Assembly (NCBI RefSeq): GCF_009362845.1
Contig: NZ_WHNW01000001.1
Location: 308,295 to 372,294, forward strand
DNA from: Ostreibacterium oceani
GTDB lineage: Bacteria > Pseudomonadota > Gammaproteobacteria > Cardiobacteriales > Ostreibacteriaceae
Reading direction: 5' to 3'
DNA: 64,000 bases
Shown here: positions 32,297-41,324 of the stretch, piece after piece
Position numbering within the stretch: position 1 is the stretch's first letter
Layout: every line of letters begins with the position of its first letter
Made by a program: the position numbers and the translations under genes
The notes under the pieces: model-generated
What the model was told of the DNA's origin: nothing
Database searches by the model: none
Seen by the model: only the letters and a program-made list of their open reading frames with translations

Positions 32297-32641
32297 TTAA
32301 TTCACGATGGTTTCGATTTGTTTGGCGAGCATGAAATCACGTTGCGATAGTGCGTTCACGTCATGGCTGGTTAGGTTGATTGTGACGGTGCGATAGCTAT
32401 TTGACCAATCAGGATGGTGGTTGGCTTTTTCAGCCAGCAGTGCGCACTCGGTCATAAAGGCAAAGGCTGCACGAAAATGCTTAAAAGTAAACGTTTTACA
32501 GAGCCAGTTATCCTTGATTTGCCAGTGGGTTTGTGATTGCGCCATAGATGGATCAATTGATGCGTTAAGCGTAGCGAGTGCTGCTTGCGCCGCCGCTTCG
32601 GATAAAGCATGATGGGTGTCTGGTGTGGGTTTTTCTGTCAT
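32297..32641 (-). CDS. phhB: Pterin-4a-carbinolamine dehydratase
   Basis: 114 residues with the PCD/DCoH signature: FTFKHFRAAFAFMTECALLAEKANHHPDWSNSYRTVTINLTSHD and SQRDFMLAKQIE, including the HHPDW catalytic His cluster. The N-terminal 35 residues are Ala-rich. It dehydrates 4a-hydroxytetrahydropterin formed by aromatic amino acid hydroxylases. No phhA (phenylalanine hydroxylase) is adjacent; in bacteria the protein also occurs with molybdopterin or folate genes. It is a single gene between the EF-hand protein and the Cds1-like enzyme. Confidence 0.93.
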   Translation of the reverse strand: MTEKPTPDTHHALSEAAAQAALATLNASIDPSMAQSQTHWQIKDNWLCKTFTFKHFRAAFAFMTECALLAEKANHHPDWSNSYRTVTINLTSHDVNALSQRDFMLAKQIETIVN

Positions 32642-32675
32642 GATTTGCCTCAGGGGTTAGGGTGTGGTTCGTTTG

Positions 32676-32730
32676 CTGTGTGTAATTGGTTAATTGGTTA
32701 ATTTGTTTAATTGGTTAATTGGTTTAATTC
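32676..32730. repeat. TTAATTGG micro-repeats after the Cds1-like gene
   Basis: Several tandem or near-tandem copies of TTAATTGGT/TTTAATTGG surround the stop codon of the PLP enzyme gene. Confidence 0.7.
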
Positions 32731-33774
32731 GGCTAAATAAGGTTGGATGTCGATTTGTTTTTCGCTGAGCCAAGCGTCATTAAAATACGTATTGAGATAA
32801 CGCTCGCCGCTATCGCACAGTAAAGTAACGAGACTGCCTGTTTGTCTGTTTTTTTGCATGGTTTGCATGGTTTGTAGTGCGGCGTAAACATTGGTGCCAG
32901 TTGAAGCCCCGACTTTGCGACCGAGGATGCCTTGCAACCAGTGTGCGGTGGCAATCGATGCGGCATCAGGAATGACGACCATCTGATCAACGACATCAGG
33001 GTTAAAGGAAGGCTCGACTCGTGGGCGACCGATGCCCTCAATACGCGAACCAACCGCTGCGGTCAGGGTTGCGTCGCGTGTTTGGTAAAATGGATAAAAA
33101 ACCGAGTTCTCAACGTCGGCGACGAGTAATTTGGTGCGTTTGTATAGGTGTGGCTTGTAACGGATATAGCGCCCAATCGTTGCCGAAGTCCCGCCCGTCC
33201 CTGCGCCTACAATCACCCATTCGGGGATAGGATGGGTTTCTTTGGCCATTTGTTTGAAAATGCTTTCGGCAATATTATTATTGCTGCGCCAGTCGGTCGC
33301 GCGTTCTGCATAAAGAAACTGGTTCATATAATAACCATTGAGGGCTTTTTCTAGGCGCTCGGATTCAGCATAAATGTCGTGCCCTGGGACTTTGACGCAC
33401 TGACCGCCATAAAATTCAATGAGGGCTAGTTTTTCGCGCGCGGTGGTCTCAGGAACAACGGCAATAAATTTTAGGTTTAACAAACGGGCAAAATAGGCCT
33501 CAGAAATTGCCGTAGAACCAGAGGACGCTTCGATAATGGTGGTGTCTTCGTGGATTTTGCCATTACACAGCCCATATAAAAACAAAGAACGTGCCAGTCG
33601 GTGCTTTAGGCTGCCGCTTGGGTGTGTCGATTCGTCTTTTAGGTATAAATCGATGCCTGAGAAAAACGGCAAATCTAGTTGAATGAGGTGGGTGTCAGAA
33701 GAGCGATTAAAATCGGCGTATATTTTTTCAATCGCTTGGCAGACCCACTCTCGACAGACGTGTGATATATCCAT
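32707..33774 (-). CDS. PLP-dependent cysteine synthase-family enzyme, Cds1 (L-cysteine desulfhydrase)-like
   Basis: 355 residues of the fold-type II PLP family. The PLP Lys is in HPSGSLKHRLARSLF, with the substrate loop EASSGSTAISEAYFARLL and phosphate-binding GAGTGGTSATIGRYIR. This specific wording, with YAERATDWRSNNNIAESIF and SRIEGIGRPRVEPSF, resembles the Cds1/Rv3684 group, reported to release H2S from cysteine, more than CysK or CysM. Assignment to cysteine breakdown is by resemblance; a synthase role cannot be excluded. It stands alone on the minus strand, with AT-rich TTAATTGG repeats after its stop. Confidence 0.78.
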   Translation of the reverse strand: MDISHVCREWVCQAIEKIYADFNRSSDTHLIQLDLPFFSGIDLYLKDESTHPSGSLKHRLARSLFLYGLCNGKIHEDTTIIEASSGSTAISEAYFARLLNLKFIAVVPETTAREKLALIEFYGGQCVKVPGHDIYAESERLEKALNGYYMNQFLYAERATDWRSNNNIAESIFKQMAKETHPIPEWVIVGAGTGGTSATIGRYIRYKPHLYKRTKLLVADVENSVFYPFYQTRDATLTAAVGSRIEGIGRPRVEPSFNPDVVDQMVVIPDAASIATAHWLQGILGRKVGASTGTNVYAALQTMQTMQKNRQTGSLVTLLCDSGERYLNTYFNDAWLSEKQIDIQPYLAELNQLTN

Positions 33775-34007
33775 AGGTTATTTTTAGTTTAGGTTATGTA
33801 AGGGTTGCAATAGTAGGTTATAATTAAGAATAATTGATTGGCAATCAATGTGCAATCAATATGCAATCAATCTATCCACTGATGTTGGTATATTAGCATA
33901 GAAAGCACCATCAACGTATTATGCGAACTGCAATATTAGCCGTGTTGTTGATTAAGGCGGTCGGCGGGCAAGGCGATTAAAGCGATTAAAGCAATTTGAC
34001 GTGGCAG

Positions 34008-34041
34008 CCGTCATAAAATTGTCATAATCATCCGCTATACT
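34008..34041 (+). promoter_or_regulatory. PHO box and promoter of phoU
   Basis: Two direct repeats GTCATAAAATT and GTCATAATCAT, preceded by CC, match the PhoB-binding consensus CTGTCATAAAwCTGTCAyA closely. TATACT follows at 34036-34041, nine bases past the box, which is the usual spacing where PhoB replaces the -35 element. phoU should thus be phosphate-starvation induced. The leader to the phoU ATG is about 195 bases. Confidence 0.8.
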
Positions 34042-34068
34042 GCATAGACTAACGTTGGGTGATTGATT

Positions 34069-34111
34069 GCGTTTTTAGCGCGTTTTAGCGCGTTTTAGCG
34101 CGTTTTTAGCG
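34069..34111 (+). repeat. GCGTTTTAGC tandem repeat in the phoU leader
   Basis: About four near-perfect 10-11-base units in the untranslated leader between the PHO-box promoter and phoU. Confidence 0.85.
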
Positions 34112-34235
34112 GTCGCATAGGGCGCAAGCGCAGATGGTGCTTTACGACACATGGCTTTTAGCGCTAAAGGTTACTTTAGTTATCAAGAGGCTAGGATAGT
34201 GGTATAATCGAATTAAATCAAAAATAGAGTAATTT

Positions 34236-34973
34236 ATGAATATAGAACAACAGCCTTTTGGGCAACATATTTCAAAAAAATATGATGGAGATTTACAGCA
34301 GCTACGTGACGAAGTCATTATCATGGGCAGCATGGTCGAGCAGCAATTAAAAGATGGCCTTGAATGCCTGATGAATGCGGATTTAGAGCTGGCCAAAGCC
34401 GTGGTAAAAAACGACAAAAAAATCAATCAACAGGATTTAAAAATTGACGAGCAATGCGTACAGTTACTGGCATTGCGACAGCCAACGGCCAGCGATTTGC
34501 GGCTAATTACCTCTATCCTCAAGTCAATTACTGATTTGGAGCGTATGGGGGATTTGGCGCAGCATTTGGGCAAAGTAAATAAGCTGCTCATCAAAGATGG
34601 GGTTTCAGCGCAGCAATATGTCGAACTACGTCATTTGGGCGAGCTTGTCCAAGCGATGTTAAAAAATGCACTGGATGCCTTTACGCGGTTGGATATTGAA
34701 GGGGCCTTGCAAACCATTGCCCAAGACAAACAGGTAAACCGAGAGTACGAAGCGCTGTCGAGACAATTAATCACGTATATGATGGAAGATCCACGAACCA
34801 TTAAACAAACCCTGCGTATTTTTAATGCAGCACGAGCATTAGAGCGTTTTGGCGATCACTGTAAAAATTTATGTGAGTATGTGATATACCTTGTTCGCGG
34901 TGAAGATATCCGTTATCAAGATATTGATGACGTGCGTGAAGCCTTATTAGAAGAAGGGTCGCAGGAGACCTAA
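34236..34973 (+). CDS. phoU: Phosphate signalling protein PhoU
   Basis: 245 residues of two similar three-helix PhoU domains. Seen are QQLRDEVIIMGSMVEQQL, DKKINQQDLKIDEQCVQLLALRQPTASDLRLI, SITDLERMGDLAQHL and in the second domain ARALERFGDHCKNLCEYVIYLVRGEDIR. It links the PstSCAB transporter to PhoR. No pst genes are in the window; phoU is separated from phoBR by one gene on the opposite strand. A PHO box promoter lies upstream, so it should be part of its own regulon. Confidence 0.95.
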   Translation: MNIEQQPFGQHISKKYDGDLQQLRDEVIIMGSMVEQQLKDGLECLMNADLELAKAVVKNDKKINQQDLKIDEQCVQLLALRQPTASDLRLITSILKSITDLERMGDLAQHLGKVNKLLIKDGVSAQQYVELRHLGELVQAMLKNALDAFTRLDIEGALQTIAQDKQVNREYEALSRQLITYMMEDPRTIKQTLRIFNAARALERFGDHCKNLCEYVIYLVRGEDIRYQDIDDVREALLEEGSQET

Positions 34974-34990
34974 TCAGTCAAAAAACCAGC

Positions 34991-35800
34991 TTAACCAGTC
35001 AATAGTGTCGGCGAAAAAGGCATTGCTGTTTGCATTGCGGTTTCGCCAGTAATGGGCAGGTGGATAAAGTGAATTTGACTCGGTGGTTGGGCGCAGCAAA
35101 GACTGAATATGCTATTGTTGAAACGATAACTCTGCATGTATTGAGGCAAATCATCATCGTGCATGTGTCTATTATTGATATGGTTGGCTTCGTTTTTCGA
35201 AAAAACCGAGCGACCCTGTTGCTTTATGCTCGCTTCTCTTTGTGTCCATCGTTGGTAAAACAGGCTTAGCGGGTCACTGCTATGTTGAATTTCGTGTTGC
35301 ATTGATGGGCTGAAAAATTTATCAATAAGCCGTTGAGTCTCTCGAGCTCGGTATTGCTCTACATCCATGCCGCAAGGTTGGTTGCTGGTTGAGATGAGCA
35401 AAAAGAGGGCATCAGCGCTATGGCTTAGGCTAAATTGGATGCCCTCAGGTTGCTTTAGCAAAGGCTTACCTAGCGCATGATAATGCAATTGATAATGTGA
35501 TGAACCGACAAGCGATTTTAGCGCCGTAGCGAGTAATACGCGCCCAGAGACGAATGTTGCTTTGCGCGTGGGGTTTGGCATTGTGCTAGCACGTTGCTGG
35601 TCTGAATGAGACAGACAGGATAACCAAGGGCTAAGGGCTTTTTCGCTAGCAATTTCCTCGGTAGTAATACGTTGGCTATAATAGAGGTGTAGTGCCCCCT
35701 GTGGTTGGCGCTTTTGTTGATTGTCAGTGCCCGCTATCGCCTGGCGGGTTGCGTCAGGCGTTGGGTTTTTTTCGGCAAATGGCTTGGTTTGGTGTATCAT
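34991..35800 (-). CDS. 4'-phosphopantetheinyl transferase (Sfp type)
   Basis: 269 residues with the Sfp-type motifs FSLSHSADALFLLIS, GMDVEQYRA (Mg-binding Asp and Glu) and WTQREASIKQQG (catalytic Glu and Lys). An upstream helix-rich region includes RKATFVSGRVLLATAL, as in Sfp/EntD/AcpT proteins. It adds the phosphopantetheine arm to carrier proteins, and could serve acyl carrier protein or a secondary carrier protein. No polyketide or peptide synthetase gene is in the window. It lies on the minus strand between phoU and phoB. Confidence 0.88.
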   Translation of the reverse strand: MIHQTKPFAEKNPTPDATRQAIAGTDNQQKRQPQGALHLYYSQRITTEEIASEKALSPWLSCLSHSDQQRASTMPNPTRKATFVSGRVLLATALKSLVGSSHYQLHYHALGKPLLKQPEGIQFSLSHSADALFLLISTSNQPCGMDVEQYRARETQRLIDKFFSPSMQHEIQHSSDPLSLFYQRWTQREASIKQQGRSVFSKNEANHINNRHMHDDDLPQYMQSYRFNNSIFSLCCAQPPSQIHFIHLPITGETAMQTAMPFSPTLLTG

Positions 35801-35865
35801 GCTGGCTAGTTGGGGTGCGATTTAGGCATTATGTCCATAAAACGGTAACAATCATAGGGTAAACT

Positions 35866-35895
35866 GGGTTTCATCTAGGTGGGTTTCATCTAGGT
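35866..35895 (+). repeat. 15-bp duplication upstream of phoB
   Basis: GGGTTTCATCTAGGT occurs twice in tandem, then near-copies of TAGTATATCA occur before the phoB ATG. A stretch around 35831-35850 (ATAAAACGGTAACA) faintly resembles a PHO box but is too degenerate to call. Confidence 0.8.
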
Positions 35896-35962
35896 GAAAA
35901 TCGTATATAGTCTAATTATATAGTCGAATAGTATATCAACATAGTATATCAGGTTATCGATA

Positions 35963-36667
35963 ATGGAAAAGTTTAGCATATTAGTCGTGGATGATGAAGC
36001 GGCGATAAGAGAGATGATACGTATGACACTAGTCCGTGAGGAATATGAAGTCATTGAAGCAGAGACGGCCGAAGAAGCCAAAGCCCAATTAAACAAAGAA
36101 ATCGTTCATCTTGTGTTGCTCGATTGGATGCTGCCTAGTATGAGCGGTATTGATTTTGCCAAATCGTTGCGGACAGAAACGGCATATCAATATTTGCCAA
36201 TTATCATGTTAACCGCTAAAACAGAAGAGCACGATAAGCTTTCTGGGTTTGAGGCGGGTATCGATGATTACATTACGAAGCCTTTTTCGTTAAAAGAAAT
36301 GCTCGCGCGTGTGCAATCGGTCTTGCGGCGCAGTTATCCATCAGGGCTAGATACGGATACGATTAGCCTTAGTGGGTTGACGTTGAGTCAATCTAAGCAC
36401 AAAGTCTACACCAAAGCCAACGAAGATATTCACCTAGGGCCAACCGAGTTTCGATTGTTGCATTTTTTAATGTCACGTCCTGATCGTGTTTTTTCGCGGG
36501 ATCAGCTGTTGGACTTTGTTTGGGGTGAAAACATCTATGTTGATGAACGCACCGTGGACGTCCATATTAGGCGCTTACGCAAAGCACTGTCGCCTCATCA
36601 CCTCGATAGCGTCATTCGCACGGTACGAGGCAGTGGCTATAGTTTTGTCAATCAGGCAGCCGAATAA
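35963..36667 (+). CDS. phoB: Phosphate regulon response regulator PhoB
   Basis: 234 residues: a receiver with the acidic pair DDE, phospho-Asp54 (VLLDWMLP) and KPFS, then an OmpR/PhoB winged-helix DNA-binding domain with LLHFLMSRPDRVFSRDQLLDFVWG and VDERTVDVHIRRLRKAL. It binds PHO boxes such as the one upstream of phoU. It is followed by phoR with a three-base gap, so the pair is an operon. OmpR-family members are alike, but the phoR and phoU context supports PhoB. Confidence 0.95.
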   Translation: MEKFSILVVDDEAAIREMIRMTLVREEYEVIEAETAEEAKAQLNKEIVHLVLLDWMLPSMSGIDFAKSLRTETAYQYLPIIMLTAKTEEHDKLSGFEAGIDDYITKPFSLKEMLARVQSVLRRSYPSGLDTDTISLSGLTLSQSKHKVYTKANEDIHLGPTEFRLLHFLMSRPDRVFSRDQLLDFVWGENIYVDERTVDVHIRRLRKALSPHHLDSVIRTVRGSGYSFVNQAAE

Positions 36668-36670
36668 ACC

Positions 36671-37966
36671 ATGATAAACCATGCTTGGGGTACGGAGTTT
36701 CGATTAATCGGCCTATTTGTTGTAATGACGGTCGTAGCGGGCTGGATTTCGCAGCAGTGGACGATCGTGATTGCCGTTTCAGCGGTGATTTATTTGGTGA
36801 TGCTGTTGCGTAAATTGCACGCACTACACCAATGGCTACTATCAGGTCTTAGCGACCAACATTTGCCCGATTACGGTGGTGTGTTGGGCGAAATGGTGAC
36901 GTTGATGTATCGGCACAAGAAAAAAATCGAGACCAGTAATACCGCGCAAATTGCCTTAACGCAGCAGTTCCATGAAACCATCTCAGCGATACCGAGTGCG
37001 ACAATCATCCTAAATACCCAAGAGGAAATTGAGTGGGCGAATTCAGCGGCTTTGTCGTTGTTAGGGATTGATGGGCAGCGAGATTTAGGTATTAAGATTG
37101 AAAATTTGTTACGCAGCGAAATGTTTATAAAACATCTTCGTAGCAAACAAACAGAAAACTTTGAAATGATGTCGCCAGTCTCGAATGAATTAACGCTGTC
37201 GATGCAGTTAGTGCCTTATTCGCAACAGCGTAAGCTCCTTATTGCGCATAATATTTCCTCGCATATTGCGCTACAACGTTCACGCCGCACCTTTATTGCG
37301 AATGCCTCGCACGAGCTACGCACCCCGCTGACGGTTATCGCAGGTTATTTGGAGTACGTGCATAGCGATGACAGTCTGCCAGAGGCGTTAAAAACACCCG
37401 TTGAAAAAGCCATGAGTCAGGCGCAAAATATGGAACAAATCATTAGTGATTTGCTCTCGTTGTCAAAGCTTGAGAACAAACTACTCAAGAAAAAAGATAT
37501 TCAGTTGATTGATTTGCAAGTGCATTTAGATAAAATTATGCACACCATTTATGCCAGTGGGCAGGTTGCAGCGCGCCAAGTAAAAATCAGCGTGACGTCA
37601 GGGCTTGCGATTGAGGCATGCGAAAAAGATTTAGACAGCCTTTGCTATAACTTGATTAATAATGCCATCAAGTATTCGGACGAACAAGGCACGATTCAGA
37701 TTACTTGGCAACCCTATAATGGTGCCTATGCGATGCTACAAGTCAGTGATGATGGTATCGGGATTCCGCCTGAACATATTGGCTATTTAACCGAACGATT
37801 TTATCGCGTTGATAGCGGACGCTCGCGGCGTGTTGGCGGCACTGGCCTGGGGCTGTCGATTGTCAAGCATATTTTAGAGCGCCACAACGGCCGTCTAGAG
37901 ATTAGTTCTCGCGTTGGCGAAGGCTCTATTTTTACCGCAATTTTGCCTAAAAATCCGCTGGCTTAA
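36671..37966 (+). CDS. phoR: Phosphate regulon sensor kinase PhoR
   Basis: 431 residues. Two N-terminal hydrophobic segments (about 8-40) without a large periplasmic loop are typical of PhoR. Next is a PAS-type domain (about 95-195), then HisKA with ASHELRTPLT (His214) and an HATPase with N box LINNAIKYS and G boxes SDDGIGIPPEH and GGTGLGLSIVKHI. It autophosphorylates under phosphate limitation and phosphorylates PhoB; PhoU and the Pst transporter modulate it. It directly follows phoB. Confidence 0.95.
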   Translation: MINHAWGTEFRLIGLFVVMTVVAGWISQQWTIVIAVSAVIYLVMLLRKLHALHQWLLSGLSDQHLPDYGGVLGEMVTLMYRHKKKIETSNTAQIALTQQFHETISAIPSATIILNTQEEIEWANSAALSLLGIDGQRDLGIKIENLLRSEMFIKHLRSKQTENFEMMSPVSNELTLSMQLVPYSQQRKLLIAHNISSHIALQRSRRTFIANASHELRTPLTVIAGYLEYVHSDDSLPEALKTPVEKAMSQAQNMEQIISDLLSLSKLENKLLKKKDIQLIDLQVHLDKIMHTIYASGQVAARQVKISVTSGLAIEACEKDLDSLCYNLINNAIKYSDEQGTIQITWQPYNGAYAMLQVSDDGIGIPPEHIGYLTERFYRVDSGRSRRVGGTGLGLSIVKHILERHNGRLEISSRVGEGSIFTAILPKNPLA

Positions 37967-38027
37967 TAAGTAACCCATTGAATTAAAAATAATTTAATTG
38001 ACAAGGGCAATGCGTCAAATATGAATA

Positions 38028-38327
38028 CTAGTTTAGCGCATATTGTAAGGCCGCAAAAGAAAATCCGCCAACCAGCAATGCAATGAGCAGGTTGTGGGTT
38101 TTTGCAGCGATGGCAAATACCAATGCACTACCAATCCAAACGATGCTGCTTTGGTTGGCGATTTGTGGTGCGACCATGGCCATAAAGATGGTGCCAGGTA
38201 CGGCTTTGAGAAAGGCTTCGACCTTAGCGTTGGGTTGTTGATAATAACAAATAAAACAGTACCCTATGATGCGCCCTAAATAGGTTACAGCAGACATGCC
38301 TAGCGTTAACCAAATCAAGTTATTCAT
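38028..38327 (-). CDS. azlD: Branched-chain amino acid export protein AzlD-like
   Basis: From the ATG at 38327 the chain is 99 residues, starting MNNLIWLTLGMSAVTYLGR; an upstream extension of the frame into azlC is rejected. It is a small protein with three to four transmembrane segments of the AzlD family. It pairs with AzlC, whose stop overlaps it by eight bases. The pair is a two-subunit exporter linked to branched-chain amino acids or azaleucine resistance. It lies convergent to phoR. Confidence 0.85.
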   Translation of the reverse strand: MNNLIWLTLGMSAVTYLGRIIGYCFICYYQQPNAKVEAFLKAVPGTIFMAMVAPQIANQSSIVWIGSALVFAIAAKTHNLLIALLVGGFSFAALQYALN

Positions 38328-39063
38328 GGTCAGTGTCTCCTGTGTTTGATTGATTGGCGGACTGTTTGACGGATTGGTTGGGTAGATAAATAGCAATGAT
38401 TGCCGCTGCAACACCTGCAACGACCATGTGCCAGCTTTGTGAAACGTACCGATACAGGACAATCGATAAAACGGCTGAAATCAACCACGGTAGAATATTG
38501 CTTTTCCCTTCGTACAATAACGCGAGAATAGCAACGAAAAAAGCCATGCTGATAAAATTAATGGTCTGAATAAATAGCGGGGTGCTCGGTAATAATTCAC
38601 CAAAATGCCAACCTAAATACGTCGCACTAGACCAAGTGACATAAGCAGGGAGCGTTGCCGCAAAGAAAAACAAAATGCTACCACGTTGCTGACGAATCTC
38701 GCGAATGGATACCGCCCAGCTTTCGTCGGTGACAAAAAATACGCCAAATAAGGCTAATCGTGGATGGATTGGTGCAAACCAAGGTGCCATAGAGGCAACC
38801 ATCAACGCATGGCGTAGGTTAATGACAAAGGTCACCATTAAAATGATGGGGTAGGTTGCCCCTGAGTTGAGTAATTCGACCATGCTAAACTGGCTGGCAC
38901 CCGCATAGACGAGTAGGCTGTTTAGCCACGCCTGCCAATCGCTAATGCCCGCCTGATTCATAAACAGCCCCAGCAATCCACCGAGCACTAAAAAGACAGG
39001 CAGAATGGGCGCAACGGCGAATAGTCCAGCACGAATTGTTTCGTTGTGAGTTTGTTTTGTCAT
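38320..39063 (-). CDS. azlC: Branched-chain amino acid export protein AzlC-like
   Basis: 247 residues of the AzlC family: FAVAPILPVFLVLGGLLGLF, then SLLVYAGASQFSMVELL, and NLRHALMVASMAPWF, all hallmarks. Six to eight transmembrane segments are expected. It works with AzlD, encoded by the next gene downstream with an overlapping stop. A LysE-family exporter lies immediately upstream on the same strand, so this stretch seems dedicated to amino acid export. The C-terminus is a short Asn/Gln-rich tail. Confidence 0.9.
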   Translation of the reverse strand: MTKQTHNETIRAGLFAVAPILPVFLVLGGLLGLFMNQAGISDWQAWLNSLLVYAGASQFSMVELLNSGATYPIILMVTFVINLRHALMVASMAPWFAPIHPRLALFGVFFVTDESWAVSIREIRQQRGSILFFFAATLPAYVTWSSATYLGWHFGELLPSTPLFIQTINFISMAFFVAILALLYEGKSNILPWLISAVLSIVLYRYVSQSWHMVVAGVAAAIIAIYLPNQSVKQSANQSNTGDTDHE

Positions 39064-39078
39064 GGTTAATCACTCCAC

Positions 39079-39729
39079 TCAAAGCATTAACGGCAAACAC
39101 GCTAACAGCAATAGCGCCATCGCGATATTAAACGAGCGCCACGCAATCTCAGTTTTGAGCATACGGCCTATCAAGCTGCCAAACACAACCCATGCCGAAT
39201 TGATAAAAAACCCAAAGCCAAAAAATGTCAGCACAATAACAAAAATTGACGCAAGATACGCATTACCACTTAACGTATAAAAAATAATGACATTAGTAAT
39301 CATTACCCATGCCTTTGGATTGACGTATTGAAACAATGCCGCTTGCACTAATGTCAGTGGTTTTCCTTGAGTCAGGTTCTTTGAATCATCGGCATGCAAT
39401 GCTTGCACGGGCGTAGTTGCAATTCGATAGGCAAGCCAAATCAAATACATAGCGCCGACCACAAACATGACTTGACGCGACGCTGGGTACAGCTCAAAAA
39501 TATTATAAAAACTAAACGCCATTAATAAAATCATACTTAAACAGCCCGCATGAATACCCAGCACATGGGGGATACTGCGCTTGTATCCAAAATTGGCACC
39601 TGAACTGGTAAGCATAATATTATTGGGCCCTGGCGTACCAACCATGGTAAAGACATAAATCAATAAGGCGACCCACTGCGACAACGGATAGCTAATTTCA
39701 AGTGAATTAAAAAATGATGAAAATTGCAT
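39079..39729 (-). CDS. LysE/RhtB family amino acid exporter
   Basis: 216 residues with six predicted transmembrane segments and the family motif GTPGPNNIMLTSSGANFGYKRSIPH at about residues 32-56. LysE/RhtB proteins export amino acids or analogues by proton exchange. The gene is divergent from a MocR regulator 122 bases away, a common arrangement in which the regulator controls the exporter. It is followed closely by azlC. The exact substrate cannot be predicted. Confidence 0.9.
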   Translation of the reverse strand: MQFSSFFNSLEISYPLSQWVALLIYVFTMVGTPGPNNIMLTSSGANFGYKRSIPHVLGIHAGCLSMILLMAFSFYNIFELYPASRQVMFVVGAMYLIWLAYRIATTPVQALHADDSKNLTQGKPLTLVQAALFQYVNPKAWVMITNVIIFYTLSGNAYLASIFVIVLTFFGFGFFINSAWVVFGSLIGRMLKTEIAWRSFNIAMALLLLACLPLML

Positions 39730-39851
39730 ATAATCCTTCTAAAAGTTAAAATACATAAAAAACCATGACAATTACGTTTTTTATGGGTACAATTATTGAG
39801 TACAATTACAGATTATCACCTTTCTTTTGCAAATAAAATCCTTTTTTTGTC

Positions 39852-41273
39852 ATGCATACAATTTGGAACATCAGCAACAGCAATCAACCGAAATACCTTG
39901 CCATAGTCACCTGTATTGAAAATGGCATTAAATCAGGTACCCTTAAACCGGGCGACAAACTCCCGCCCCATCGAAAGCTAGCGGACATCATCGGTGTAAC
40001 CGTCAGCACTGTGACCCGTGCCTATGCAGAGGCTGAAAAGCGCGAACTGATTCAATCTAGGGTGGGCAGTGGCTCATACATCATGCCTACGCCACGATTT
40101 TGGTTCTATGGCGACAAAGTGGGCGACAAAATGGGCGACAAAATGGTCTATACCGACGCCAATCAAATGATTGACTTATCACTCTCAACACCGATACTCA
40201 AAAATGTTGACAACATTATGCAAGGCGTTTTGGAGAAAATTACACATAACATACCATTGCTACATAATTTAATGGCGTATCAAACCAAAACCAACATGGT
40301 TTTTTACAACGATCTATTTTGCCAATGGCTAAACCAATCTTATAACCATAAACTTAAAAGCGAAAATAGCGTTTTATCCTTAGGTAATCAGCACGCCATT
40401 TTTACCTCTTTATTGCGACTTACTCAGCAAGAGGAGCATATTGCTGCGCCTGCATTAGTGTATCCTGGTTTTATCAATGCAGCACGCAGTTTGCGATTAC
40501 GTTGTCATCCGCTCAGCATGGATGATCATGGCGTTACACCGGACTCTTTAGAGGCTTTATGTCGACAATATAAAATAAAATTACTCTACCTTACGCCAAA
40601 TGAACACAATCCAACCACAACGTGCATGCCAATTGAAAGACGCGAACAAATTGTTCAAATGGCCAATCAATACGATTTTTATATTCTCGAAGACGATGTG
40701 AATTTGTTAGCCCCTGAACTGACACCCCCTGCATTTGTCGATATTGATCCACAGCGCGTTATTTACTTTAGTGCAGTAACGAAAATTTTCGCGGGTGGCG
40801 TGCGTACAGGAATAATACACGCCCCCGACATACTGCATCAAAAACTGCGCGAAGGTGTCTATGCACAAAACTGGATGGTGCCGCCCTTATTATGCGAAAT
40901 TGCTCATGAACTGATTACAAGTGGCCAGCTTACTAAACATGTTGAAGGCGTTCGAGCACAAATGCGAACGCGCCACCAAATGGCTGACACATATTTTCAT
41001 GACATACCGCATTCACGTCGCACTGAAGGATATTTCATTTGGCTACCGATGCCAGAGAATTGGCGTGCGCAACGATTTGTCGAGCAGGCGCTAAAAAAAC
41101 ACGTTCGTCTTTATACCGCCGATATATTTGGATTTGGTAATATGCCTGCGCCTCAAGCCGTGCGAATTTGCCTACATGCTGATGTTACTGAGCAGCAGCT
41201 GCAATATGCCTTAGAGGTTATTCGCACGTTATATTTTGACAAAGATGCCAGCATGACCTTTGCGACGGCATAA
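39852..41273 (+). CDS. MocR-family transcriptional regulator (GntR winged helix fused to aminotransferase-like domain)
   Basis: 473 residues. The N-terminal GntR domain (about 1-80) has GTLKPGDKLPPHRKLADIIGVTVSTVTRAYAEAEKRELIQSRVGSGSYI. A linker with a short repeat (GDKVGDKMGDKM) follows, then an aspartate-aminotransferase fold domain with LYLTPNEHNPTTTCMP, ILEDDVN and the PLP Lys in SAVTKIFAGGVRTG. MocR proteins sense an amino compound or PLP. The gene is divergent from the LysE exporter and probably regulates it. Confidence 0.92.
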   Translation: MHTIWNISNSNQPKYLAIVTCIENGIKSGTLKPGDKLPPHRKLADIIGVTVSTVTRAYAEAEKRELIQSRVGSGSYIMPTPRFWFYGDKVGDKMGDKMVYTDANQMIDLSLSTPILKNVDNIMQGVLEKITHNIPLLHNLMAYQTKTNMVFYNDLFCQWLNQSYNHKLKSENSVLSLGNQHAIFTSLLRLTQQEEHIAAPALVYPGFINAARSLRLRCHPLSMDDHGVTPDSLEALCRQYKIKLLYLTPNEHNPTTTCMPIERREQIVQMANQYDFYILEDDVNLLAPELTPPAFVDIDPQRVIYFSAVTKIFAGGVRTGIIHAPDILHQKLREGVYAQNWMVPPLLCEIAHELITSGQLTKHVEGVRAQMRTRHQMADTYFHDIPHSRRTEGYFIWLPMPENWRAQRFVEQALKKHVRLYTADIFGFGNMPAPQAVRICLHADVTEQQLQYALEVIRTLYFDKDASMTFATA

Positions 41274-41324
41274 GTGTCAAAATTAAATTTTTAATTTATA
41301 GTAACTTAGCCGATAAAAAGGGGG

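Larger units (their letters stand above)
33775..34235. other. Intergenic region upstream of phoU
   Basis: 461 bases without a gene. It holds three near-tandem GCAATCAAT units (about 33839-33870), the PHO box with a -10 (listed separately) and a GCGTTTTAGC repeat (34069-34111) in the predicted phoU leader. I see no RNA gene. Confidence 0.65.

Noticed and set aside
35831..35850. PHO box upstream of phoB
   Set aside because: Resemblance is partial and has an extra base; too weak to annotate.
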